DNA from: Linnemannia schmuckeri
Lineage: Eukaryota > Mortierellomycota > Mortierellomycetes > Mortierellales > Mortierellaceae
Assembly (NCBI GenBank): GCA_029449235.1
Contig: JANATG010000012.1
Location: forward strand, 806,001 to 870,000
Length of the DNA stretch: 64,000 nucleotides
Direction of reading: 5' to 3'
The notes below the pieces were generated by a model, which did not search any database, was not told the origin of the DNA, and saw only the letters and a program-made list of their open reading frames with translations. Below are positions 36,828-46,998 of the stretch, one piece after another. Numbering within the stretch: the stretch's first letter is position 1; the number at the start of each line of letters is the position of its first letter. The translations under genes were made by a program, and so were the position numbers.

Positions 36828-39080
36828 TCTTTCCTTGTTGTTTTAGCTTTTGTTCTTGTTGCTTTGGCTTTTTGTTGCTATTATCGTTGTTGTCGTTATT
36901 ATTGGTGTTGATTAGAGGGTGCGGTCGTTTGGTGTCACTAACAAATCGTTGGTGGGAGGTTGGTGGTTGCACTGGATCGGTCCTGGCGTGGAATTGGGCG
37001 TAGTTCTTTTTTTTTTTTCAGAGGAGATTGAAAGGTTTGAAAATAATTGAAGGGAAGGAGTGGAGAAGAAGTGAAGATTTACTGTGGAGGAATGGTGGTG
37101 ATGTAGCGTGGTAGTGTGATATTAGACAAGTATTGGAGAAGAAATACAGTTAGAGGATGAATGAATGAATGATTGGAAGGAAAGAAAAAGAGAAGGAAAA
37201 AATACCAGAAAGCACACTTTATAAACGCCGAAATGCGAGAGTGCCCCCGTCCACAACCACCACTTGATCCATGTAAAAAGGGAGACAGAAAAAAACAAAA
37301 AAAGAGGCGCAATCACACGCACACATCCTCCAAGCCTCTTGGATTGAATAAGTGTGCGGGAATAGGAGAGAGAGAGACATAGAGAGTGAGTAAAGTAAAA
37401 AGAGCAAGTGAGGAGGCGATTCGATGGAATATGAGACGCCGAGTCAGCGAGAGAGCTCTTTTTTCACTAACTTCCGTTCATTCATTCATTCGCACCCTCT
37501 CTATCTCTCTCGGTGTCAGTCCGCAGTGTAGTCTCCAATGCTAAACAGACGAGCAAAGCCAAGGCATAGACATGTGCTGACACACACATCCATACAAGAG
37601 ATCGCTAAGCACACCCGGCCATACAGATACAACCCCCCTCCCCCCCTCCCCCTTCCTTCTTGTGCTCTTTGCCTTCCGGGGCATGGGACAACAAAAATAA
37701 CCGAGATTGGGCAAAATTGTCGTTCGGACCCTTGGATCCGATGGATTTTTACCTGTTTTTTTTCCAATATTGGTGCATTATTTGGGTACTCATGCCAAGG
37801 TATCATGCGCGCAAGGGAAAATTAACAACAAATGCAACTGCTCTGTGCATTATTGTTGTCGTCATAAATGGCTGACTGACTGGTGAGGGACAAAAGAAGG
37901 GACCTGAAAAACAAACTGTACGACGTCAATGGACTATTTGACCCGTCACAACTCCACGTAATGGTGTCACAATGTAACTCTGGTCACTTCCTGGCCCGAT
38001 CCGTCATAGGTACCTGATTTTCTGAACATCATTGCTGCTCCCTTGTTTTGAAGAATATATAGCCTGACGTACAGAGAACCTAGAGCATTCACTACTGTAA
38101 CACTTTCCCCAAATGCGCAATAGTAATAATGCCTGGCTCTGAACAATTGCGACAATTATGATATAGCAGATACATGATCCCAATAGTTTTTTGTGTCGTT
38201 ATTAATGCTTGTAAGATCTGGATATCACCTTAAGGTGGTGGTGACCTCGCTCGAGCCTCCGTTGATATTTTTCCTTTTATTTTTCCACCACCACCACCAC
38301 CCAATCTGCCCGCACGTGTCTACCATGTCACGTTTTTTTGCATGTCCGTTGCTCGATCACAGCAAGAGTTGAAACCGGTGCCCCCTTAGCCCGTCGTCGT
38401 CTATGACCTCACAGTAATAAAGCTCATTTAGGGAAAAGGCCGTTCGTCCTGGCTCACTTGTCCGATCTATCATCAGCAGAAGCAAAAGTCATTCACAATC
38501 CTTAATGCGATCTCTCATCTTGAGAGAATTCGCTTTCAACTTGGTCACACAGGACATGAACCCCGTTCATTCAGAAATCTAGCGCTGGAATGTGCACAAG
38601 AAGACATCTAGTCCCTGCAAAGAGCAATGTTTTTCCTGGTTGATTGTTCTTGATGGGTAAAGGGCGCTCCTTGTTTGGAGTTCAATGATACTCGTTCTTC
38701 CAAACGTCCCTCCTCTTTTGTTAATATCAAGGGTGACATTATCGACAACCCTTTTGCTTTTTGTGCGCACGAGCCTCCCAGGGGTGAGAGAGAATATGAA
38801 AAAGGACGAAGTGACTGTTTCTTAAATCCAAGGGGCTCCTGTTGGGCGAACCGCATCCCACTTTTTTTACCTGCTTGATCGTGTGTGTGAATCTGTTTCC
38901 TCCTCTTCCTCTTCTTCCTCTCTTTCTTCTTTCCTTTAGACCTTACTCATCCCTCTCCTCCCCAAGCAACATTCACTATCTCTCATCCCTCTCTGATATT
39001 TTCGTCTAAACGCTTAGTAAAATACCCCCTCTCCTCACTCTCGCCTCACAAAAAAAAACAAAGCAAACGATAACCAAACC
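36828..39080. promoter_or_regulatory. Divergent intergenic region, ceramidase / DUF1776 gene
   Basis: 2.25 kb lies between start codons on opposite strands. From about 38885 to 39060 the plus strand is pyrimidine-rich (CCTCCTCTTCCTCTTCTTCC), fitting the leader of the DUF1776 gene. A CACGTG E-box is at 38314-38319. No coding block or RNA gene was found. Confidence 0.5.
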
Positions 39081-41238
39081 ATGGGTCAAGTCAACTCCAC
39101 CGAGGCTCACCCTAGCAGTCGGCCCATCAACGTGGACCCCGTCCCGGCGCCAACTCCCCAGTCCTCGTCCCCGTCAATCCCCTCGATCGAAGACATGCGT
39201 AATCTGACTAGCCGAATCCTCGCCTCGACCAACGATGCCCTCAAGAATCTGCGTGAGAATATTCCTGCAATCGAATTGCCCGCATCTCTTTCTTCCTCTT
39301 CTTCCTCTTCATCTTCGTCTTCAGATTCTTCATCGACTACCTCTGCGGTTTCGCTCGGCTCCGACGCTACCCACGAGGCCGGCATGGCTGCTGCTTCAAT
39401 GACCGACGGTCTGGGGCTTGCGTCAGACAGCAATCCAGTCATGGTCCTGACTTCCTCGAACGACCAGCCCTCCATTCTGGTCTATCGGTCCTTTGGCAAC
39501 AGCGATAGGGACAACAGCGCCTCGGTCACAGAGTTGATCAAGCTGCATTACTATCTCTCGATCGAATGGGTCAAGGAAAATCCGATGCAGGTTGCAATGG
39601 GCGCGGTGGCTTTGGGAGCTGCCCTGGTCGTGGGAACTATGGCCATCAACAGTATCCAGGCCCATCGTCAGAAGCAGCGACGCCTCCGCGTGTTGAGGGG
39701 AAAGGGTGATGCCAAGCGCGAGGTGGTTGTGGTGACGAATGTGTCGACTCTTGAGGGCGCTTCGTTGGCACTTTCGTTGGATCAGGAAGGGTTTGTGGTC
39801 TTTGTTGGTGTTTCTAACCAGGCTCGCGCCGATGAGGTTGAGCAGTGGGGTCGGACAGACATCCGCCCAGTTATTGTTGACGCGACCAAGGTAATTTTTT
39901 GCGTTGTTGTTCGCCTACTTTTTTGTGAGCATAAAGACGCAAAACACGCACGCGCCCATGCTCCAGTCAGTCGCTACGTGATGGTCCAGTCTAAGAAGAC
40001 ATACGCATCCATAGAACCCATGAGATATGCATTACGAAACCAATGAATATTTGCATTGTTACTCCTCAACTTTAATTCGCCCCTTCTTCACTCACACTTA
40101 GGCCAACCCATTCGAGGAACTCGTGAAGACCGTCTCCAGCTTCCTGGACCAGAACAACAGCGCCCTTCTCGGCGGCAGTCCGCTCTCATTGTCATCTTCA
40201 GTCATCTACCAGGAAGAGCTATCCTCCTCCACCGCCAACATCCGCCTCATCAACCCCGAGCACACGCTCAAGTCTGTCATCGAAGCGGAATCCAAGCGTC
40301 GCCATCACGGCAAGACCGACACTCCTTTGTTCCGTCTTGCAGCTGTGATTATCAACCAGCATTCTAGCCCCGTTGGTTCTATTGAGAAGGTGGAGCTAGA
40401 CCTCTGGCGTCAGGCCATCGATGCCAACATCACTGGAACCGTCATTGCTGCTCAAAAGTTCATGCCTCTGGTGAGTCAAGAAAACAGTTGCTTTTCCATC
40501 CCCGCATTTCTTGTCACACACACCTCTTCACCTCATATTTTTTAATTATCTATACGCCACCCTCCTTATAGATGAGACGCACATTGGCATTAGCAAAGCC
40601 AAGACGATCGCCCCGTCTCATCTTTGTCTCGTCCGCGATTACAGGTAGCATCGGATTCCCATTCCAATCTGCCATCTGTGCCAGCCACCATGCTGTTGAA
40701 TCTATTGCAGATTCGTTGAGACGTGAGGTCAAGTCCCAGGGCATCGATGTTGTCTGTCTCCGCCCTGGTATCGCCGACCGCTCCTTCCGCAAAGAGTGGG
40801 GGGAGAAATCCAGCAAAGTAACAACCTCTTCGCATCCCGCCACTTTTTTCCTTTTGCTTATCCTCGTGGACAACTGATTCCCATCATCCCTAAACACAAA
40901 ATACTAACATACCTCTTCTTTTCTATAATTCACGTGGTCAGGCAAACGTTGGAGGCCTGGGATTACTCAACACCATGGACCCAACAAAGATCCTCAAGGC
41001 AACCTTCAAATCCGAGTCGACCACTGCAGCCCTCTGTGACGCGATCTACGACGCTATCACCAAAAACAAACCCGCGGCATGTGTCCGTGTCGGCAATGGC
41101 AGTCTCTCGTACTCGTTTGTCGGTTGGGCGGTCCCCCGTTCGATTGTTGACTGGGCTGTCCAGGGCAAGTCTGTCAAGATCTACTCCCCCGCCACTGTTA
41201 AAGTATCAAATTCCTCCACCAAGGTCCATGAGGAGTAA
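39081..41238 (+). CDS. DUF1776 family SDR-like protein (Pbr1/YNL181W type)
   Basis: Fungal protein with a short-chain dehydrogenase fold and no established reaction. Four exons: 39081-39890, 40102-40470, 40572-40817, 40942-41238; 573 aa, all splices in phase 0. An N-terminal Ser/Pro/Asp low-complexity region (residues 1-120, with a run of Ser) precedes a single hydrophobic segment (about 172-192, VAMGAVALGAALVVGTMAI), so it is probably membrane-anchored. The Rossmann-like start VVVVTNVSTLEG lacks the TGxxxGIG motif. Where SDRs have YxxxK, the sequence is ICASHH, so catalytic Tyr and Lys are both replaced, although SSA, VESIADSLRRE and LRPGI remain. It is convergent with the CaM kinase gene (152 bp). 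Confidence 0.82.
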
Positions 41239-41306
41239 AAAACAGTCATACGCCTCCTCAGCACGGCGTAGACAATGAAAGTACAATCGACAACTTTAGT
41301 CAAGGA

Positions 41307-41312
41307 AATAAA
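41307..41312 (+). terminator. Polyadenylation signal AATAAA (DUF1776 gene)
   Basis: Lies 69 nt past the stop codon, within the convergent gap. Confidence 0.55.
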
Positions 41313-41390
41313 TGACCAATGAGTTTTTTTTGTTTATTCTTTTGGGGTATACGATGCTATTCCAATTGATTCCTATGTACGTGATGAGAA

Positions 41391-43091
41391 TTAAGCGTCC
41401 TTGATGGTCAAGTCAGAAAGAACCTCATCGACCTTGCCCACCTCCTCATCGCCCTCCTCCGTTGCGCCAAGGTTGAGACCCTTCTTGTTCATGACAGCAG
41501 CGCTAACAACATCGTGGAAGCTAAGGGTGCTTGAAGGGCGGGTGTTCTTGCCACTGGTCACAACAACCTGTTCAGATTCGCGCACATCCTCGCCAGAACC
41601 AAAAGACGAGCCTGAAGAGGTCTGCATCTTGCGGACAAGTCCAACAGCACGGACGGCCTTCTTGAACGCAGAGCGGGCGTTGAAGTTCTTGCGGACACCG
41701 GGCAACAGGTTGACGCTGTCGGCAGGCGAGATAGGGGTGACCATGTCCTGCTCGAGCATGGCGCGGAACCAAGGGTGGTTCAGGGCCTGGGTAGCTGAGG
41801 GTCTCTTGTCGGCGGGGCGCACCAAGAGAGAATCAATGAACGCCTTGCCGAGTCCAGAAATGTCCTTCCAATACTCCTCCTCGTACTCGTACTCCCCCGA
41901 AATGATGCACTCGAACAACGAAGCCTGGTCTAAAAAGGATGGACAGGTGATTCACACGGAACATTATTAGTTCCTTTGCCATTTGGTACCGCATGAAACA
42001 TCGATCATCGGAGTCCAACAATGCGCCAAGGTACATAAAAAGAAAATAAACACAAAAAAAAACATAACGACCGAGTTGCTTACCTTCTCCCCAGAAGGGC
42101 GTGTATCCGCAGAGAAGTGTGTAGGCAATGACACCGACACTCCAGATATCGACAGGTTTGCCATGTCCAATCTGCTCCAAGACCTCGGGAGCAACATATC
42201 CGGGGGTTCCGCAGGCAGTCATGAGGACATCGTTTCCACTGGTAAGGACCTTGCTCAGACCAAAGTCCGTGATCATGAGACGAGCATTCTCGGACTTGTC
42301 CATGAAGAGCAGGTTTTCAGGCTTGAGATCGCGGTGGACAATATCCATCTCGTGCAAGTACTCAACACCCAACAGGATCTCGTGGACCAGACGAGCAGCA
42401 TCTCCCTCGGTGTAGCTTCCCTTCTTGAGGAGCTGATCGAAAAGCTCTCCGCCCTCGGCCAAATCGGTGACCAAGTAGACAGCATCCTCGGTCTCGAACA
42501 ACTCTAGCAGAGAGACGCAGTTGGGGTGTCTGACCTTGGACAAGATCGAGATCTCTGTGTTGAGCATGGTGCCCTTTCCCTGAAGCGACTTTTTGAGGAT
42601 GATCTTGAGCGCATACGATTTGCCTGTTAAAGAAGAAGAAAGGAGAATGATAGGTGAGCAATGAAAGAACGATAAAAACAGGGATAAGTGTGAAGTATAA
42701 TAAAAGGTTCACGCGGCGAATCAGTTGCACGTGTCCCATCCAGCAATACAGTTACAGCCATCCCGTCTCTCCCTTGTCTCCTCCACTTTGCTGTGCCCCA
42801 TTCTTTCTTCACGATCTTTGAAAAAGGAAAAAAAAACCTCGTTTACTTACCAGTGGATCTGAGCTTAATCTCCTTGACGGTGGCAAAAGTACCGACACCG
42901 AGGACGTGATCTGTAATCTCGTAGAGTTCCAATAGTTCGGGGTGAATCCTGGGTCCACGCTCACGCTCCCGCTTCCTCTCTGCAGCAGCGGCAGCCTTCT
43001 CTGCTGCGACTCTCTCGGCAATGGCCTTCTCGGCCGCAGCAGCCTCGTTCTCCTGACCGTGGTTCTTAATCTTGTCGATAAGCTTCATCAT
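41391..43091 (-). CDS. Calcium/calmodulin-dependent protein kinase (CaMKI type)
   Basis: Ser/Thr kinase of Ca2+/calmodulin signalling. Exons: 42851-43091, 42084-42623, 41391-41929; 439 aa. An Ala/Glu/Arg coiled-coil-like N-terminus (residues 1-50) precedes the kinase domain. The glycine loop is GVGTFATV, the ATP-binding lysine K87 in YALKI, the catalytic loop HRDLKPEN (177-184), then DFGLSK and GTPGYVAPEV. Downstream of the kinase, KNFNARSAFKKAVRAVGLVRKM matches the autoinhibitory/calmodulin-binding segment of fungal CaMKs. A Ser-rich acidic tail follows. The T in the activation loop (MTACGTPG) is where a CaMKK would phosphorylate. Fungi have several CMK paralogues, so no symbol is assigned. 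Confidence 0.92.
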
Positions 43092-44939
43092 TTTCGGTTA
43101 GATATATGTCCTTCGTTGTCCTGCGGCTGTCTGTTGGGTTGGATTTGTTGCCTCCTGAAGAAAGTAATACGACTGGATTCTAATTGATAAACAGCCCAAC
43201 AGAGGAAGAACAAGAGCCGGTTTAGCTAGTGCATTTGACAACTTTGAAAACGTCTTTGTTTGTCCTTTGCCGAGCGAAGAGGACAAGAAAGAGAAAGCAG
43301 GAAGTGAGCTGAGGTATGCCTGCGAGTGTCGAGTTGTCGAGTCCAGACTCCTGTGAATGGTGACAATAGCAAGAAAGTTGTCTTTTTTCTTTGAGGAGTG
43401 AAGTCTTGAAAAGTACCTTGCGAAATGAGATGCCGAGGGGATGCGTGGGTTCGGGTGGGGTAATGAGTCGGGAAGGGAAAGGGGTAGAGGAAGGGATGAG
43501 TGAATGTAAAAAAGAGAAGAGAAAAAAGAAAGAAAAGAAGGAAGAAATAAGTAAAAAAGGCGAAGAAGAAACAAGGCCATGAAAAACGAAAACAAACGCC
43601 GAGAGTCGTCTCTGTTTTCTTTACCCTTTTGCACCACTTTGCAGGTCCGACTCAACAGAGAGAAAAGAAAAGTGCTCTCACCATGTCACACAACTTCACC
43701 ATTTCACCTGCTTTTTTCACACTCACTCCCTTCCTTACCTTACCTTACCTTACTTATCCCCCTTTCCTTTTTGCTTCTCCCTTATCTGACCTTGCTCCTT
43801 TCATCTTGTTGCTTTTCTACGCCTTCATAAAATAAAACTCTCCGCGGAGGAAAAAATAAACACCAAAGTGGAATGAGTACATACCTCATCAATGGTCACC
43901 ATCACTTCCTTTATTTCTTAATGCTCTCTTTATTTCCCTCTCTCTTACTCTCTTTGTAACCTTGCGTTTGTCTACTCTGCTCCCAGCACCGCCGCCCTCC
44001 TATTTCTTCTGCCTGCTTGCATCCCTCCCCCTCTTTGTTTTTCATGCGTCTCGTTTGAGTGGGCTGAGTGGGCTGAAAATATACTGTGGTCCTGGGTTCA
44101 TTTCCTTTGGAACGTCCTTTTGGCACACAAGTTCAACGGATACCTGTGACATGCCAGCAATTGGCTGTTGTCGTCTTGTCTTTCCCCTCCTTATCCTCCA
44201 GGGCTATTGTGGTTGGGACGTACATCCAATTGAGCAAGCCACGGACAGGAGACAATCAAGATCATTTCATTCAACGCCGCAAAAAACTTTTATTTTTCTG
44301 AAAAAAAAGCCTAGACCCGCTCGTCATTCTTTCGTTTCTTGCTCACATCTCTGCTGCTTGCCACTGCCTAAAAGAGACGTTTTTTTGTAAAAAGCATGGC
44401 AACCGTATGACACACATATAAAGGTATTTTTGGATAGTGTTCAGGCACCGCAGAGCTGCCTGCGACACAGCCCCCCCCCCCCCCCCCCCCCCCTGTCTTC
44501 CCACAAAAAAAAAGTTGAAGACACTAGCCATTGGCATAAAAGGTTTCTGGAAGAGCCGTCAACTGGATCGAACAGCCCCGAATTGCGCAAGGTCACATGG
44601 CCATTTTGGAGTTCCTCAACAGCCAAATGAGCCTTGTTGGATTGCGCTCGAAAAATAAAGCCGTAATGGATATCCACGTATCGTCCAGTTTACTTTTTTC
44701 CTATCTTGATCTGCACGCGACATTCACTGTCCGCATGCTGCTCCTGCTCCTTTTGCAAATTCACACCTTCAATATAGCGTCGCAAGTCCATGCGCAATGT
44801 ACTAAGCTCACTCGAGTTTTATCATGATCATTGGACCCATGGTCTCTACGACACCATGGATGTTACAAGTAACTGCCACCAAATTGAATCCCGAAGCATT
44901 ATTGATAATAACTGGGATATTCATTAGATTTTTTATTAT
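43092..44939. other. CaMK promoter/leader and gene-free gap
   Basis: About 43430-43570 is purine-rich on plus, giving a pyrimidine-rich sense-strand leader for the CaMK gene. CCTTA repeats lie near 43733-43757 and a C23 run at 44471-44493. No convincing coding exon was found. Confidence 0.5.
44471..44493. repeat. C23 homopolymer
   Basis: Twenty-three consecutive C on plus, followed by T. Long G/C homopolymers are uncommon in this otherwise A/T-homopolymer-rich DNA. Confidence 0.9.
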
Positions 44940-46917
44940 TCATGAATCCTTAGAGTGTCGGTAGGGACCCTCCCAGTATAGGACTCGATTCATGCCCTCA
45001 AAATTGAGCCAGGTAGTCTTGATGTCCGGGTGGAGTGTCCCCAACCAGGTGACAAAGTCAGCATACGAAGTAACCGGTCGAGTCGACGGATATACTCCTT
45101 CCTCCTCATCTTCCTCTTGAACACCGCCCTCATTGATGATGCTGCTGCTACTGCTGCCGATCTCCTCCGTTTCGAGATCCTTGGGCAGTCGACGGTGTGG
45201 GTTGTCACGACCAAAGACACAGCAAGGGATGATGGCGAACGGTTTCCCGGCCTTGAGTGCTGCCCTCACAATCGGCTCCGTAGCCTGATCTGGGTGAAGT
45301 CCAATCATAATCGAAGTAGTGTTGACCAGATCCTTGTGAGTTTCCAAGAACTGGTCGTCCAGCATGGCTTGTATCCGCGAGGGTTCTGTCGCCTGGAGTG
45401 GTTGTGTTTTCACTGTTGGGATGAAGTCGGCCAGTCCATCGAGAGGCTTGTCAGCATCTGGTTCCTGCTCTTCGGTGGTATCTGTAGCTGCTGGAGTTGA
45501 TGTTAAAGACTCGCCATCTTTCTGTATCGTAGATGCTTCCAATCCGGTGCCATCAATGGTGCTGCTGTTCGCCTTGAACTTTTCCAGCCACTTGCGCTGC
45601 CATTTCCGCATCCCTTTGCCTAGACGTGGCTCGACCACCGTAGACCGAATTCCTTGCCGAGTCTGCAGCTCCCATGAGAGATCACCTCTCCCTCCAGCAA
45701 TATCAAGCACTCCCGAGCCTGCGTTCAGATACTGGCGTGTGAACGTATCAATCAGCCACTTTGCAAAGTAGAGCGCTCGCTCCCGATGCTGGTTCTTGGT
45801 GGTCTTTTGGTGTGGATCCGAGGCATGATGTGAGATCTGTCTCTTCGCTTGGATTCGCTATCGTGACGCAAAAAAGGAAGTGTAAAATTAATAAGCTGTC
45901 ACATTGCGCAAGACGCTCTGATCCACCTCGCAGATAAATGAGAGATGTTACACTCACCTCATCGACCCATCGCCTGCGCTCGGCTTTGAGCTTCACTGGA
46001 TCAGTCTCGTGCCAGAACTCACAGATCTCCTTGCTACACTTTCCCGAGTTGAGCCAGAACTTGCAATGAGGTTGTGAATCGTCTCCTCTCCGATGCTGCT
46101 GCTGCGATGCTGAGGAATCTTCGAACATCTCGCTGCTCTTCCTCTTCTTCCCTGATATCTTGACTCCTCCTGCTGCATTCTGGCCAGCAGTAACCCTGTT
46201 CGAGATTTCTGCCGATCCTGGATTAGGCTCAAATGCATCTTTGCCACGCCAAAGTTCCAGGATTTCAAAGTCAAGACAGTGCAACAACGCCGACCATCGA
46301 TTGCTCATCGAAGCCGTTGACTTCTTTTCGGAAATCTCAATGTCGCCAAAAACCTGGACCACGGCGCCGAGTTGTACCCTCCGCCACAGATCATCCAGTC
46401 CCTTGAGCGTATGTGTAGGGAACCGAGCAATAACCTCCATGCGCCTCTGACACTGCGTCGTCTGTAGCTGTCCATCCCCTGCGGGATCATTGATAGGAGC
46501 CTTAACGTCTTCCCAGTTGCTTTCCATGGTACCTTCCGCTGCGGTCGCCTCGGATCCGCTCGCAACTCCTTGATCGGCCGTGATGTCCTTGGAAAGCGCA
46601 CTCTCGTGCCGACGACGGACTAGGGAGACATCCAGGAAAAACAATCGTCTTGAGAGTTTCCGCTTGTGGATAATGCGGCCCTCCACGTAGTATTTCCGCT
46701 GCGGTTCAAAGCCCCTATTGACCTCGCTTGTGTTTGACGTGTCTGTTGTTGTTAACGAGTTAGGTGTAATCGGTCCTGCAGCTATAGAGTTAGCCTTCTC
46801 GGCGTCAATTGACTCGCTACCACCATAGATTTTAAGACCCTGACAGGCAGAAGATCCCAGGCGGATCAGTCTGTCAAGGAACGGTGCATCGATTTGAACT
46901 GGATTGGACATGGTCAA
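44940..46917 (-). CDS. OB-fold / CCCH zinc finger / SAM methyltransferase fusion
   Basis: Predicted nucleic-acid methyltransferase, not assigned to a characterised enzyme. Two exons: 45958-46917 and 44940-45857; 625 aa. Residues 75-230 resemble an OB-type nucleic-acid-binding fold (YYVEGRIIHKRKLSRRLFFLDV, LGAVVQVFGDIE). A CCCH finger with ligands C285, C294, C299 and H303 (C-x8-C-x4-C-x3-H, middle spacing one shorter than usual) follows a basic KKRK patch. The C-terminal half starts with HRERALYFAKWL and the SAM-binding motif I LDIAGGRGDLSWEL (371-384). Later come GLHPDQATE (506-514) and IIPCCVFGRDNPHRRLP (529-545), reminiscent of TRM13-like and other RNA methyltransferases with a catalytic-loop PCC. 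RNA as substrate is inference from the two binding modules. The start lies only 81 bp from the NDC80 stop. Confidence 0.8.
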
Positions 46918-46998
46918 AGGAATGTGAATTGCCTTTCAAATCAAGGAAAAAATAAAGAAATAATGCAAACGTCACGTGCTTAACATTTATTACACCCA
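46918..46998 (-). promoter_or_regulatory. 81-bp spacer with E-box; promoter of methyltransferase gene
   Basis: A CACGTG E-box (46973-46978) in the context GTCACGTGCT lies 56 bp upstream of the methyltransferase start codon. The spacer also holds the NDC80 AATAAA, so terminator and promoter overlap. Confidence 0.4.
46986..46991 (-). terminator. Polyadenylation signal AATAAA (NDC80)
   Basis: Begins 8 nt after the NDC80 stop codon on the minus strand. Confidence 0.5.

Noticed and set aside
38314..38319. CACGTG E-box in the ceramidase/DUF1776 intergenic region as a proven regulatory site
   Set aside because: A six-base match is expected by chance at this length and it lies over 700 bp from the nearest start; mentioned only as context.
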